Assembly (NCBI GenBank): GCA_012729815.1
Contig: JAAYCJ010000179.1
Coordinates: forward strand, 1-42,064
Source: Phycisphaerae bacterium
GTDB lineage: Bacteria; Planctomycetota; Phycisphaerae; JAAYCJ01
Length of the DNA: 42,064 bases
Direction: 5' to 3'
Within the stretch, counting starts at the first letter, position 1; each line of letters opens with the position of its first letter. The notes under the pieces are model-generated. The model made no database searches and was not told the origin of the DNA. It saw only the letters and a program-made list of their open reading frames with translations. Position numbers and translations under genes: made by a program. Of the stretch, positions 25,697-33,308 are shown piece by piece.

Positions 25697-26629
25697 TCAG
25701 TACCAGTCGGCCAACCGGTGAAGCCAGATCCGAATCTGCGGGCCTTCGTGGACGATCACCGCGGCCAGCACCAGCCACACGATCACCGTCGCCTGAAACG
25801 GCCGGTCCTCGACCAGCAGTTCCATCGGCCCGTCGTACTTGCCGGTCTGGATGATCACCGCGAACCGGAAAACGCCGTAGACCACGAAAGGCACCGTGTA
25901 GATCAGGTAGTTGGTGCCGAACTTGGCAGCCGTGCTCGGGTCCATCGTGTAAAGCAGGAACGTGATGACGGCCAGGGCGGCTGAGATGCTCAGCAGGTGG
26001 CCCAGAAGCTCCAGCGTGTAGTTGGCCAGCACCGGCCGACGGTCGCTGGCGAGCTGGTGGTCGTTCTTGGCCACCGCCAGTTCCGTCCGCCGTTTGCCGA
26101 ACCCCACGAACAGGCACAGCGTGAATGTGCAGACGATCAACCACGGGCTCAGCGGGACGCCGATCGCGAACACCCCGGCCAGCGCCCGCAGCACAAAGCC
26201 GATGGCGATGCACATCACGTCGATGATCAGCATGTGCTTGAACCAGAACGAATAACCGACGTTCAGCAGCAGGTACGCCGCCGCCACGACGCCCAACAGG
26301 AATTTGAACCCGAACGCCAGAAACACCCCGGCCAGCACCAGCGCCACCGCCAGCGTCCACGCGGCGTGCATCGGCACCTCGCCGCTGGCCAGCGGACGCT
26401 TGCGCTTGCGCGGGTGCAGCCGGTCCTGCTCGACGTCGTGGATGTCGTTGATGACGTACGCGAAACTCGAAATCAGGCAGAACGACCCGAAGGCGATGAG
26501 GGTCGCGACGATCTTGTCGGGCTCGAACATCAGGTTCTGCTCGGCGAAGATCAGCGCCGCGAACACGAAGACGTTCTTGCTCCAGTGCACCGGCCGCAGC
26601 AGCCGGATATACGCGAACGGTTTAGCCAT
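25697..26629 (-). CDS. UbiA-family prenyltransferase, decaprenyl-phosphate phosphoribosyltransferase-like
   Basis: 310 residues from ATG 26629, overlapping the upstream SDR gene by 8 bases. It is an integral membrane protein with about eight or nine helices. The UbiA motif reads YVINDIHDVEQDRLHPRKRK followed by RPLASG; this spacing and the HPxKxxRPLASG form are typical of 5-phosphoribosyl-1-pyrophosphate:polyprenyl-phosphate transferases (Rv3806c/DPPR synthase-like), not quinone enzymes. A second Asp-rich loop appears near residue 200 (AKNDHQLASDRRPVL, usually YxxxxL). The reaction would make a lipid-linked ribose phosphate, a precursor of arabinose-containing or related envelope glycans. Pairing with a nucleotide-sugar SDR supports an envelope-sugar role. 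It converges with the GH2 gene, 9 bases apart. Confidence 0.85.
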   Translation of the reverse strand: MAKPFAYIRLLRPVHWSKNVFVFAALIFAEQNLMFEPDKIVATLIAFGSFCLISSFAYVINDIHDVEQDRLHPRKRKRPLASGEVPMHAAWTLAVALVLAGVFLAFGFKFLLGVVAAAYLLLNVGYSFWFKHMLIIDVMCIAIGFVLRALAGVFAIGVPLSPWLIVCTFTLCLFVGFGKRRTELAVAKNDHQLASDRRPVLANYTLELLGHLLSISAALAVITFLLYTMDPSTAAKFGTNYLIYTVPFVVYGVFRFAVIIQTGKYDGPMELLVEDRPFQATVIVWLVLAAVIVHEGPQIRIWLHRLADWY

Positions 26630-27569
26630 GCCCTTCGTCCAGCTTCTGGCGGAAGTAATCGACCGTTGCCTTCAGGCCTTCTATTCTATCGGTCCGCGGA
26701 GACCAGTTCAACAGTTCCCGGGCCAGACCGATGTCCGGCCGGCGGACCTTCGGGTCGTCCTGGGGCAACGGGCGGTACGCGATGCGGCTGGTGCTTCCGG
26801 TAATGTCGATGATCTCCTCGGCCAGTTGGCGAATCGTCACCTCATCGGGGTTGCCGAGATTCACCGGATACACGTAGTCCGACTCCAAAAGCCGCACCAG
26901 GCCCTCGACCAGATCATCGACATAGCAGAAGCTGCGGGTCTGCGAACCGTCGCCGTACGGCGTGACCGGCTCGTTCCGCAAAGCCTGGGTGATGAACGAC
27001 GGCATGACCCGACCGTCGCTTAAGCGCATGTCCGGGCCGTAGGTGTTGAAAATCCGCGCCAGGTGGGTCGGCACGCCGTGCCGCCGGTGGTAGTTGACCA
27101 CCAGCGCCTCGGCGAACCGCTTGCCCTCGTCGTAGCAGCTTCGCGGACCGATCGGGTTCACGTGCCCCCAATAACTCTCCGGCTGCGGATGCACCTGAGG
27201 ATCGCCGTAGCATTCGCTGGTGCTGGCGTGGAGGAACGGGCAGCCGTTGGCCCGGGCCAGCTCCAACAGGTTGCCCACGCCCGCCGAGCAGACCCGCAAA
27301 ATCTCCAGCGACAGCGGCTCAAAGTCCACCGGGCTGGCCGGACACGCCATATCGATCACCGCGTCCAGCGGCCCCACGTCGAACGGCAACGGCTCGCAAA
27401 TATCGTGCTTGACGAACTCGATCGTGTCGTAGCGGTGCAGAAGGCTCAGGTTCCACGACGGCGCGGTCACCAGGTTGTCCACCACGATCACGTGGTGGCC
27501 GTCGCGGGCGTAACGCCGCGTCAGATGCGAACCGATAAACCCCGCTCCTCCCGCGATCAAAATCCGCAT
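26622..27569 (-). CDS. NAD-dependent SDR, UDP-glucuronate decarboxylase-like
   Basis: 315 residues from ATG 27569. The Rossmann motif GGAGFIGSHL is at the N-terminus, the catalytic Ser/Thr region is ASTSECYGDP, and the YxxxK motif is SCYDEGKR. The segment YWGHVNPIGPRSCYDEGKRF is close to UDP-xylose synthases (UXS), as are ARIFNTYGPDM and SFCYVDDLVEGL. UXS turns UDP-glucuronate into UDP-xylose via a 4-keto intermediate. The gene overlaps the DPPR-synthase-like gene, suggesting a shared role in envelope pentose or xylose metabolism. dTDP-glucose 4,6-dehydratase-type activity is a less likely alternative. Confidence 0.88.
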   Translation of the reverse strand: MRILIAGGAGFIGSHLTRRYARDGHHVIVVDNLVTAPSWNLSLLHRYDTIEFVKHDICEPLPFDVGPLDAVIDMACPASPVDFEPLSLEILRVCSAGVGNLLELARANGCPFLHASTSECYGDPQVHPQPESYWGHVNPIGPRSCYDEGKRFAEALVVNYHRRHGVPTHLARIFNTYGPDMRLSDGRVMPSFITQALRNEPVTPYGDGSQTRSFCYVDDLVEGLVRLLESDYVYPVNLGNPDEVTIRQLAEEIIDITGSTSRIAYRPLPQDDPKVRRPDIGLARELLNWSPRTDRIEGLKATVDYFRQKLDEGHG

Positions 27570-27638
27570 CGTCGGCCCCCTTCACAAAAGCGGTCCGTCT
27601 CCACACCCGAAAGCGACAGCCCACGTCAGAGCCGCCCC

Positions 27639-28232
27639 TTAAAGCTCCTTGCGCCCGGTCAAGGCATCGGCCAGCGTGGCCTTGGAGGTGAACTCCAACT
27701 GACCGCCCACCGCCACGCCCCGGGCCAGCCGCGTGATCTTCACCGGCAGCCCGGCCAGCCGCGAAGCCACGTTCAGCGCCGTGCTGTCGCCCTCCAGCGT
27801 CGGATTCGTGGCCATGATCACCTCTTTGACCTGACCCGACTCGATCCGCCGGACCAGCGCCTCGATGGTCAGGTCCGACGCCTCGACCCCTTCCAGCGGG
27901 GCCAGACGCCCCATCAGGACGTGGTACACCCCGCCGAACGAACCGATGCTCTCAAGCGTCGCCAGGTCCTTGGGCTGCTCGACCACGCACACCACCGACT
28001 GGTCGCGCCGCGGATCGCTGCAGATCCGGCACGGGTCCACGTCGGTCAGGTTGTAGCACACGCTGCAGTGCGTCAGCTTCAGTTTCAGGTCGCGAACAGC
28101 CTCAGCCAGGGCGAACACGTCGTCCCGATCCGTCCGCAACAGGTAAAAGGCGATCCGCTCGGCGCTGCGACGGCCAAGGCCGGGCAGTTTCTCCAAATGC
28201 GAAATCAGCCTGTCCAACACCTCGGAAGCCAT
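27639..28232 (-). CDS. recR: Recombination protein RecR
   Basis: 197 residues from ATG 28232. Gap-repair protein of the RecFOR pathway, helping load RecA on SSB-coated gaps. The N-terminal HhH region has LPGLGRRSAERIAFYLL; the zinc finger is CSVCYNLTDVDPCRIC; the Toprim domain carries SVVCVVEQPKDL and ATNPTLEGDSTA. The ending LTRLARGVAVGGQLEF (ITRLARG in this copy) is the usual RecR C-terminus. It lies 15 bases after ybaB, the standard ybaB-recR pair. dnaX, commonly upstream, is not here. Confidence 0.97.
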   Translation of the reverse strand: MASEVLDRLISHLEKLPGLGRRSAERIAFYLLRTDRDDVFALAEAVRDLKLKLTHCSVCYNLTDVDPCRICSDPRRDQSVVCVVEQPKDLATLESIGSFGGVYHVLMGRLAPLEGVEASDLTIEALVRRIESGQVKEVIMATNPTLEGDSTALNVASRLAGLPVKITRLARGVAVGGQLEFTSKATLADALTGRKEL

Positions 28233-28247
28233 TTGTTGCCTCTCCCT

Positions 28248-28586
28248 CTACTGCCCCAGAAGTCCCTTCAGCGGGCCCAGGGGCAGACTCTCGGTTAACT
28301 TGGCCATCTGTTCCTGCGCCACCTCCCGGGCCTGTTCGGTCGCCGAGTTCACCGCCGCCAGCACCAGGTCCTCGACCATCTCGACGTCACCGCCGGCGAC
28401 CAGTTCCGGGGCAATCTTGATCTCGACCAGGTCGCCCAATCCGTTGACCACCGCGCGGACCTGCTCGCCCCCGGCCCGTCCCTCGATCCGCTTGGCCTTG
28501 AGCTCTTCCATGGCCTGCTTATATTCTTTGCCGATCTTGCCCAGGTTGCCCAGCAGGCCCATCATATTGCCTAACGATCCGAACAT
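28248..28586 (-). CDS. ybaB: YbaB/EbfC family nucleoid-associated protein
   Basis: 112 residues. It is a small dimeric DNA-binding protein, usually paired with recR as here. The N-terminal helix (GNLGKIGKEYKQAMEELKAK) and the central beta-strand segment GEQVRAVVNGLGDLVEIKI are typical, followed by a helix, VEDLVLAAVNSATEQAREVA. Start ATG 28586 gives the usual length. The 94 bases between it and ribH show no clear promoter or terminator. Confidence 0.95.
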   Translation of the reverse strand: MFGSLGNMMGLLGNLGKIGKEYKQAMEELKAKRIEGRAGGEQVRAVVNGLGDLVEIKIAPELVAGGDVEMVEDLVLAAVNSATEQAREVAQEQMAKLTESLPLGPLKGLLGQ

Positions 28587-28680
28587 TTTGCTCTCCTGAT
28601 CTTGTCTGATTTCGGGACGCCGAGCCGATCGACGGCCGCCCCGGCACGGGAGTGGAAACCTAATTATTGGCGCGCCAGGG

Positions 28681-29154
28681 CTATTTTTCCAGCGATTCGA
28701 ACAGGTTGATCATCTCGATCGCGGTCATCGCCGCGTCGGCCCCCTTGTTGCCCGCCTTGGTTCCCGCCCGGTCGATCGCCTGCTCCAGATTGTCGGCGGT
28801 AATGACCCCGAAAACCACCGGAACCATCGTCTCGAGCCCCACCTGGGCCAGCCCGCGGGCGGTCTGCGAGGCCACGTGGTCAAAGTGTGGCGTCTGACCG
28901 CGGATGATCGCGCCCAAAGCGATCACCGCCTGGTACCGGCCCGCCGCCGCCAGGCGTTTGGCGGTCAGGGCCAGCTCGTACGAGCCCGGCACCCACGCCA
29001 CGTCGATCTGCTCCTCGCTCGCCCCGTGGCGGATCAGGACGTCCTTGGCCCCGACCAGAAGCTGCTGGGAAATGAAGCTGTTGAACCGGCTGACCAGAAC
29101 CACAAAACGATGGGCCGGCTGAACGACCAGCTTACCGGCGAATTCCTGACCCAT
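28681..29154 (-). CDS. ribH: 6,7-dimethyl-8-ribityllumazine synthase
   Basis: 157 residues. ATG 29154 is preferred because the upstream open frame to 29298 encodes nothing family-like and CTGGAG lies about 9 bases before it. It catalyses the penultimate riboflavin step, condensing the ribityl-aminouracil with dihydroxybutanone phosphate. Motifs are RFNSFISQQLL, VPGSYELALTAKRLA, ALGAIIRGQTPHFDHVA (with the active-site His) and FGVITADNLEQAIDRAG, then KAGNKGADAA. No ribA, ribB, ribE or nusB is adjacent. A TATAAG on the minus strand (29183-29188) is a weak promoter candidate. Confidence 0.96.
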   Translation of the reverse strand: MGQEFAGKLVVQPAHRFVVLVSRFNSFISQQLLVGAKDVLIRHGASEEQIDVAWVPGSYELALTAKRLAAAGRYQAVIALGAIIRGQTPHFDHVASQTARGLAQVGLETMVPVVFGVITADNLEQAIDRAGTKAGNKGADAAMTAIEMINLFESLEK

Positions 29155-29271
29155 GGGTCCACACTCCAGAAAATCACCCACACTTATACACCAACACGCC
29201 GACCAGTGTACCCGCCACCCGCGGGCGAGGCAAGGGGACAGAAAGAATGGAACGCCGTGCGGGTTTTCCTC

Positions 29272-29299
29272 TCGACAAACCGATTTCGGCGAATACACT
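29272..29299 (+). promoter_or_regulatory. Weak promoter candidate for the URO-D/GH95 pair
   Basis: TCGACA (29272-29277), 16-base spacer, TACACT (29294-29299), about 43 bases before ATG 29343. The match to consensus is 5/6 and 4/6. It is supported mainly by position in the divergent gap between ribH and the URO-D gene. Confidence 0.3.
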
Positions 29300-29342
29300 T
29301 TGGCGACGAAAGGTCCGCGAAAGCTCTTGCAGGAGAACCGAC

Positions 29343-30440
29343 ATGGCGAGCGATCGTTACCTGGCGTACATGGGACTGGCCCCGAAGCGCATCCCTCACT
29401 GGGAGCATTGGTCGTGCCCGGACGCTGAGACGTACCTGAGCGGCATCGACTACTACGAGCACCCGCGGCAGTGCCGCCAGCGGCTGGCCGAGCTGTATCC
29501 GCAACTGCAACTGGATATCCCGGAGTCGGACGAGCCGAGGCGCCGGCCGGGACTCGACCTGACCGGGCAGAGCTCGCGGAGCGACGATCAGGGCCGCCAC
29601 TACGTCCGCTGGGGCGACGCGGAAACCACGCACTGGGACTGGGGCATCAAGTTCGCCTCACCCGAGGAGGCCCTCAAGTTCTCCCCCCTGGAGCAGGGCG
29701 ATTTCACCGACATCCCCGTCGTCGAGTCGCGCGACTATCGCGATGAAGACCAGCTTCTGCGGGCCTACGGCGGCGACCCGAGCAAGCCTCCGCAACGAGG
29801 CAAGCCCGGCGCGCCCGACACGGTCGGCTTCTATAACACGCTGTTCATGTGGCCGCTGCTGACCTTCGGATGGGACATGTTCCTCCAGATCTGCCTCGAG
29901 CCGGAGTTCGACCGGATCATGGACGAGTTCGCCGAGATCAACCGGCGGGTGTTTCGCGTGTTCTCCAAGCTGCCGGTCAACTTCGTCCTCTGCCACGACG
30001 ACATCGTGACCACCCGCGGACCGGTCTGCTCGCCCGCATGGATGCACAAGCACATCTTCCCGCGCTACGAGGAGTTCTGGTCCATCGTCAAAGCCGAGGG
30101 CAAGGAAGTGCTCTTCATGGCCGATGGGAACATGGACTCCTTCGCCGACGACGTGATCGCCTGCGGGGCGCGCGGCATCATCTCCGAACCTTACACCGAC
30201 TACAAGGCCATCGCCCGGCGATACGAAGGCCGAAACCTCTTCCTGGCCGGCGAGGGCGACAACCGCGTCCTGACCCGCAACAACCCAGCCGAGATCGACG
30301 CGATGGTCCGCAGCATGGTCGAGACCAGCCGCATGACCGGCGGATACGTCATGTGCGTCGGCAACCATATCCCGTGGAACATTCCGCCCGAGGCGATCAA
30401 ACGCTACCTGGACCTCTCAGCCGAACTGGCGGTCCGATAG
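29343..30440 (+). CDS. URO-D-superfamily protein (methyltransferase-like)
   Basis: 365 residues from ATG 29343, with AGGAGA 7 bases upstream; the frame is open from 29247 but that part is not family-like. It is a TIM-barrel of the uroporphyrinogen-decarboxylase superfamily, with VLCHDDIVTTRGPVCSPAWM, the active-site region of the family, KVLFMADGN-like ADGNMD, and ISEPYTDY. True HemE N-terminal Arg/Asp motifs (RQAGR) are absent, so haem synthesis is unlikely; corrinoid-linked methyltransferases share this fold. It lies 27 bases before GH95, suggesting a role in breakdown of a modified (for example methylated) sugar (inference). It is only distantly similar to the broken URO-D gene at 18007-19245. 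Confidence 0.85.
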   Translation: MASDRYLAYMGLAPKRIPHWEHWSCPDAETYLSGIDYYEHPRQCRQRLAELYPQLQLDIPESDEPRRRPGLDLTGQSSRSDDQGRHYVRWGDAETTHWDWGIKFASPEEALKFSPLEQGDFTDIPVVESRDYRDEDQLLRAYGGDPSKPPQRGKPGAPDTVGFYNTLFMWPLLTFGWDMFLQICLEPEFDRIMDEFAEINRRVFRVFSKLPVNFVLCHDDIVTTRGPVCSPAWMHKHIFPRYEEFWSIVKAEGKEVLFMADGNMDSFADDVIACGARGIISEPYTDYKAIARRYEGRNLFLAGEGDNRVLTRNNPAEIDAMVRSMVETSRMTGGYVMCVGNHIPWNIPPEAIKRYLDLSAELAVR

Positions 30441-30467
30441 ACCAAACGCCAATGCAGGAGACGATCC

Positions 30468-32813
30468 ATGCGGACCGTCCTGACCCGACCGGCTCAGGAA
30501 TGGATCGAGGGCTGGCCCTTGGGCAACGGCATCACCGCCGCCATGCTCTGGGGCCCACCGGGCCGGACCGTCCTCTCGCTGAACCACGTGGACTTCTGGC
30601 GCGACCACGCCGGCCGCCAGATAGGTGACTACAGCCAGATCGTCCGCCAGGCCCGCGACCTGATGATGGCGGGCCAAGCCAAAGAGGCCAACGATCTCTA
30701 CGCCCAGAAGATCGACATGGCCGTCATGCCGCGCGACCACGAAACCTCCGACAGCTACACCGGATACACCAACTCGTTCCAGCCGATCGGCGACCTCGTC
30801 CTCGAACTGGACGGACAGGACGCCTGCCGCGACTACCGGCGATCGCTCGACCTGGTCTCCGGAACAGCGGCGGTCCGTTGGCGCACCGAAGGCCGGATCA
30901 CTCAGGAATGCTTCGTCCCGCTGAACGACGACGTGATCGTCGTACGGCTGACGGCGGAGCGACAGCTCTCCGGCCGGCTGCAATTCACCCGGCGGCCGCA
31001 GGACCATTACCGGTGGTCGGCGAAGGTGGAGGGTGCGTCGCTTTGTGTCCAAGGCGCATTCGATGAAGGCGTCGGATCGGGGCTGGAAGCGTCACTTCAC
31101 TGTGATGGCGGAACCGTCCGTGCCGACCATCAGGCAAACGGCCTCGTCTTTACCGACGCCACCGATCTGGTCCTGCTGATCGCCGTCGAAGCGGGCAAGG
31201 GCGATCGGGACTGGCTCGCCGCCGCCCGCGAGAAGATGCAGCGGGCACGCGGCGTTGCCGTGGCCGAGATGCGCGATCGGCACATCCGCGAGCATTCGAC
31301 CGCCTTCGGCCGCGCCTCGCTGTGCCTGGACCGTGTCAATAAAAACAAAGAAGCGAATCTGTCCGAGCTCATCGGCCGGGCCGTCGATGGGACTTTCGAA
31401 CCGCGACTGGCCGAGGCGATCTTCGACATGGGACGCTACCTGATCCTCGCCGCCAACCGCGCGGGACGCCGCCCAGCCAACCTTCAGGGAATCTGGAACG
31501 ACCAGTTCACCCCGGAGTGGGACGCCGATTGGCACTTCGACATGAACGTCGAGATGAACCACTGGCTCTGTAACCCCGCCGCCCTGCCGGAGTGCAACCT
31601 GGCCCTGTTCAACCAGATGGATCGGTTCGTGGAAACCGGACGGAGCAACGCGGCGAAGATGGCCGGCTGCGCGGGAATCCTCTTCTACGGGATCGCCGGC
31701 GGCGACTCGATGGTCTGGAGCCGCCAGGGCCCCTTCTGGTCCGGCGCCGCCGCGTGGATCGCCCAGCACTACTGGACGCACTACGAGTACACGATGGACC
31801 TCGACTTCCTCCGCGAGCGGGCCTACCCGTTCATCAGGGAAGTCGGCCTCTTTTACCGCGACTTTCTCGTGCGGATCGAGGACGGGTCCTACGTGACCGG
31901 CCTCTCGCACTCGCCCGAGAACGCCCCAGCCAACGGGTACGCCATGACCGTTCACGCCGCGATGGACACCGCCCTCGTCCGCGAGGTGATGCGGCATCTG
32001 CTCGAGGGCGGTCAGATCCTCGGCGTCGATCGCGACCTCTGGCCGCTCTGGCGGGAGTTGCACGACCGCATTCTGCCGTATGCCATCGGCGAAGGCGGCG
32101 AACTGAAGGAGTGGCCCGCCCCGCTGGCCGAGCAGCCGGCCCACCGGCATTTCTCGCACCTCTATCCGCTGTTTCCCGGCGACGAATTCACGTTCGAGCA
32201 GACGCCGGAGCTGATGGAGGCGGCCCGAAAAGCGGTGGCCCTTCGCGAAGCCCAGGGCCGCTCGCATAACTTCGGCTGGAGCTACGCCTACCTGGCCGCG
32301 ATGTACGCCCGGCTGGGCGACGCCGAACTCGCCTGCGAATCCCTGTTTTGCCTGGCCCGCAGCGTGCTGCTCGAGAACCTGCTGACCGTCGGCTGCGACC
32401 TGCACGACAACGCGTTGACCGCCGACTGGGCCTTCAACGTGCCGCGGCTGTTTCAGATCGAAGCCGGCTTGGGCGCTGCCTTCGCGGTAGCGGAAATGCT
32501 CCTCCAGAGCCACCGCGGCATCATCCGCCTGCTGCCCGCCCTGCCGACCGCCTGGCCCGAGGGCGAGGTCCGCGGCCTGCGGGCAAGAGGCGCGTTCAGC
32601 GTCGGTATCGCCTGGACCAACAGCCGCCTGACCGAAGCCCGCATCACCTCCGACAAAGGCCAACCCTGCCGCGTCCGCTGCCCCGCCGCCGACAACCCGC
32701 TGCAAGTCACCCACCAAGGCCACACCATCCCCACCACGCCACGTGACGACGTGGTCGAATTCGCCACCGAACCCGGCGAAACCTACCTCATCACGCCTCA
32801 ACACGCGACGTAG
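30468..32813 (+). CDS. Glycoside hydrolase family 95 protein (alpha-L-fucosidase/galactosidase family)
   Basis: 781 residues from ATG 30468. The N-terminal domain WIEGWPLGNGITAAMLWG and the (alpha/alpha)6-barrel segment NLQGIWNDQFTPEW identify GH95. The general-acid segment SPEN is present (Glu484). At the base-assisting position, where family members have N-x-N in TNINxQMNYW, this protein has Asp358-Met-Asn360 (DMNVEMNHW). At the FQIDGNFG segment it reads FQIEAGLG, so the usual Asp is Glu665. The enzyme is inverting; GH95 includes 1,2-alpha-L-fucosidases and some L-galactosidases. No signal peptide is visible, so it probably acts on imported oligosaccharides. The stop codon lies within a GTAGGGT repeat unit. 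Confidence 0.9.
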   Translation: MRTVLTRPAQEWIEGWPLGNGITAAMLWGPPGRTVLSLNHVDFWRDHAGRQIGDYSQIVRQARDLMMAGQAKEANDLYAQKIDMAVMPRDHETSDSYTGYTNSFQPIGDLVLELDGQDACRDYRRSLDLVSGTAAVRWRTEGRITQECFVPLNDDVIVVRLTAERQLSGRLQFTRRPQDHYRWSAKVEGASLCVQGAFDEGVGSGLEASLHCDGGTVRADHQANGLVFTDATDLVLLIAVEAGKGDRDWLAAAREKMQRARGVAVAEMRDRHIREHSTAFGRASLCLDRVNKNKEANLSELIGRAVDGTFEPRLAEAIFDMGRYLILAANRAGRRPANLQGIWNDQFTPEWDADWHFDMNVEMNHWLCNPAALPECNLALFNQMDRFVETGRSNAAKMAGCAGILFYGIAGGDSMVWSRQGPFWSGAAAWIAQHYWTHYEYTMDLDFLRERAYPFIREVGLFYRDFLVRIEDGSYVTGLSHSPENAPANGYAMTVHAAMDTALVREVMRHLLEGGQILGVDRDLWPLWRELHDRILPYAIGEGGELKEWPAPLAEQPAHRHFSHLYPLFPGDEFTFEQTPELMEAARKAVALREAQGRSHNFGWSYAYLAAMYARLGDAELACESLFCLARSVLLENLLTVGCDLHDNALTADWAFNVPRLFQIEAGLGAAFAVAEMLLQSHRGIIRLLPALPTAWPEGEVRGLRARGAFSVGIAWTNSRLTEARITSDKGQPCRVRCPAADNPLQVTHQGHTIPTTPRDDVVEFATEPGETYLITPQHAT

Positions 32814-32851
32814 GGTCAGACGTAGGGTGTGTCCTCCGGACGCACCACCCT
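32811..32851 (+). repeat. REP-like palindromic element at the 3' end of GH95
   Basis: TAGGGT occurs at 32811 (including the GH95 stop) and again at 32823. The second starts a hairpin: GGTGTGTCC (32826-32834), loop TCC, GGACGCACC (32838-32846), nine pairs with one G-U. It resembles GTAGGGTG...CACC elements scattered in many bacterial genomes. A similar one follows the CysRS-like gene. Confidence 0.55.
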
Positions 32852-32929
32852 CGTCCCAGGCGATTCAGCGTCGGGAGACCAACGGCACCGACCCGCCCAC
32901 ATTCCTCGCACATTCCCCGCGATCCTGTA

Positions 32930-33068
32930 GAGATTCCTTCTGGCGTTTCTGCCCGCGCCCCCGTAGACGCCGATTTGCATCCACCCCATTCCCATGCTAT
33001 CTTTATCCGGCGGGGACCCACCGCCCCCCCGCCCGCGCGTCGCCCCGTGCGACGTTTGACAACTGAAT
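32930..33068 (+). repeat. Interspersed intergenic repeat, copy A
   Basis: It shares with copy B (39890-40044) the block ATTCCCATGSTATCTTTATC (32988-33007 here), then, at a nearly constant distance, the hairpin CGTCGC-CCCGT-GCGACG and TTGACAACTGAAT (33056-33068). From first to last block it is 81 bases here and 79 in copy B. Sequence between the blocks diverges. Weaker similarity continues upstream (GTAGAGATTCC; ACGCC...ATTTGC). Function is unknown. Confidence 0.65.
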
Positions 33069-33133
33069 ACCGGACGCCAAACTGGGACCTCCCCTCCTCG
33101 CGCGGTCTGCAAATGCCGCGCAAACCTTACAAA

Positions 33134-33219
33134 TTGTACAAAACCCGCGCACCGACAAGGCCCGGCAATCGCAAACCCCGAATCCTGAGCGTGGAACGAT
33201 TGCACATTTTGTACAAAAC
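33134..33219 (+). repeat. Two TTGTACAAAAC palindromic motifs 75 bases apart
   Basis: TTGTACAAAAC occurs at 33134-33144 and 33209-33219. The second is inside the perfect 12-base palindrome TTTTGTACAAAA (33207-33218). Both are preceded by a similar TTRCAMA stretch, giving an imperfect direct repeat of about 20 bases in otherwise GC-rich DNA. Confidence 0.45.
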
Positions 33220-33308
33220 GTACGCCCTCTTGCCCAATCTATCTGATCCCGGGTCTTCTCCGCGTGGTCCGCGTGCTCCGTGCCGCTTGCTCCGAGAAGG
33301 GTTGTCGG

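Larger units (their letters stand above)
32814..33308 (+). other. Gene-free convergent region between GH95 and hydF
   Basis: No convincing coding sequence was found in this 495-base stretch. It holds a REP-like hairpin (32811-32851), one copy of a longer repeat (about 32930-33068), two TTGTACAAAAC motifs (33134 and 33209) and a run of TCCGCGTG-type short repeats near 33258-33290. No T-tailed terminator was seen for either flanking gene. Confidence 0.6.

Noticed and set aside
33037-33068. The GTCGC...GCGAC hairpin plus TTGACAACTGAAT resembled a CRISPR repeat
   Set aside because: It occurs once per locus, with no spacer-repeat periodicity and no cas genes in the window.
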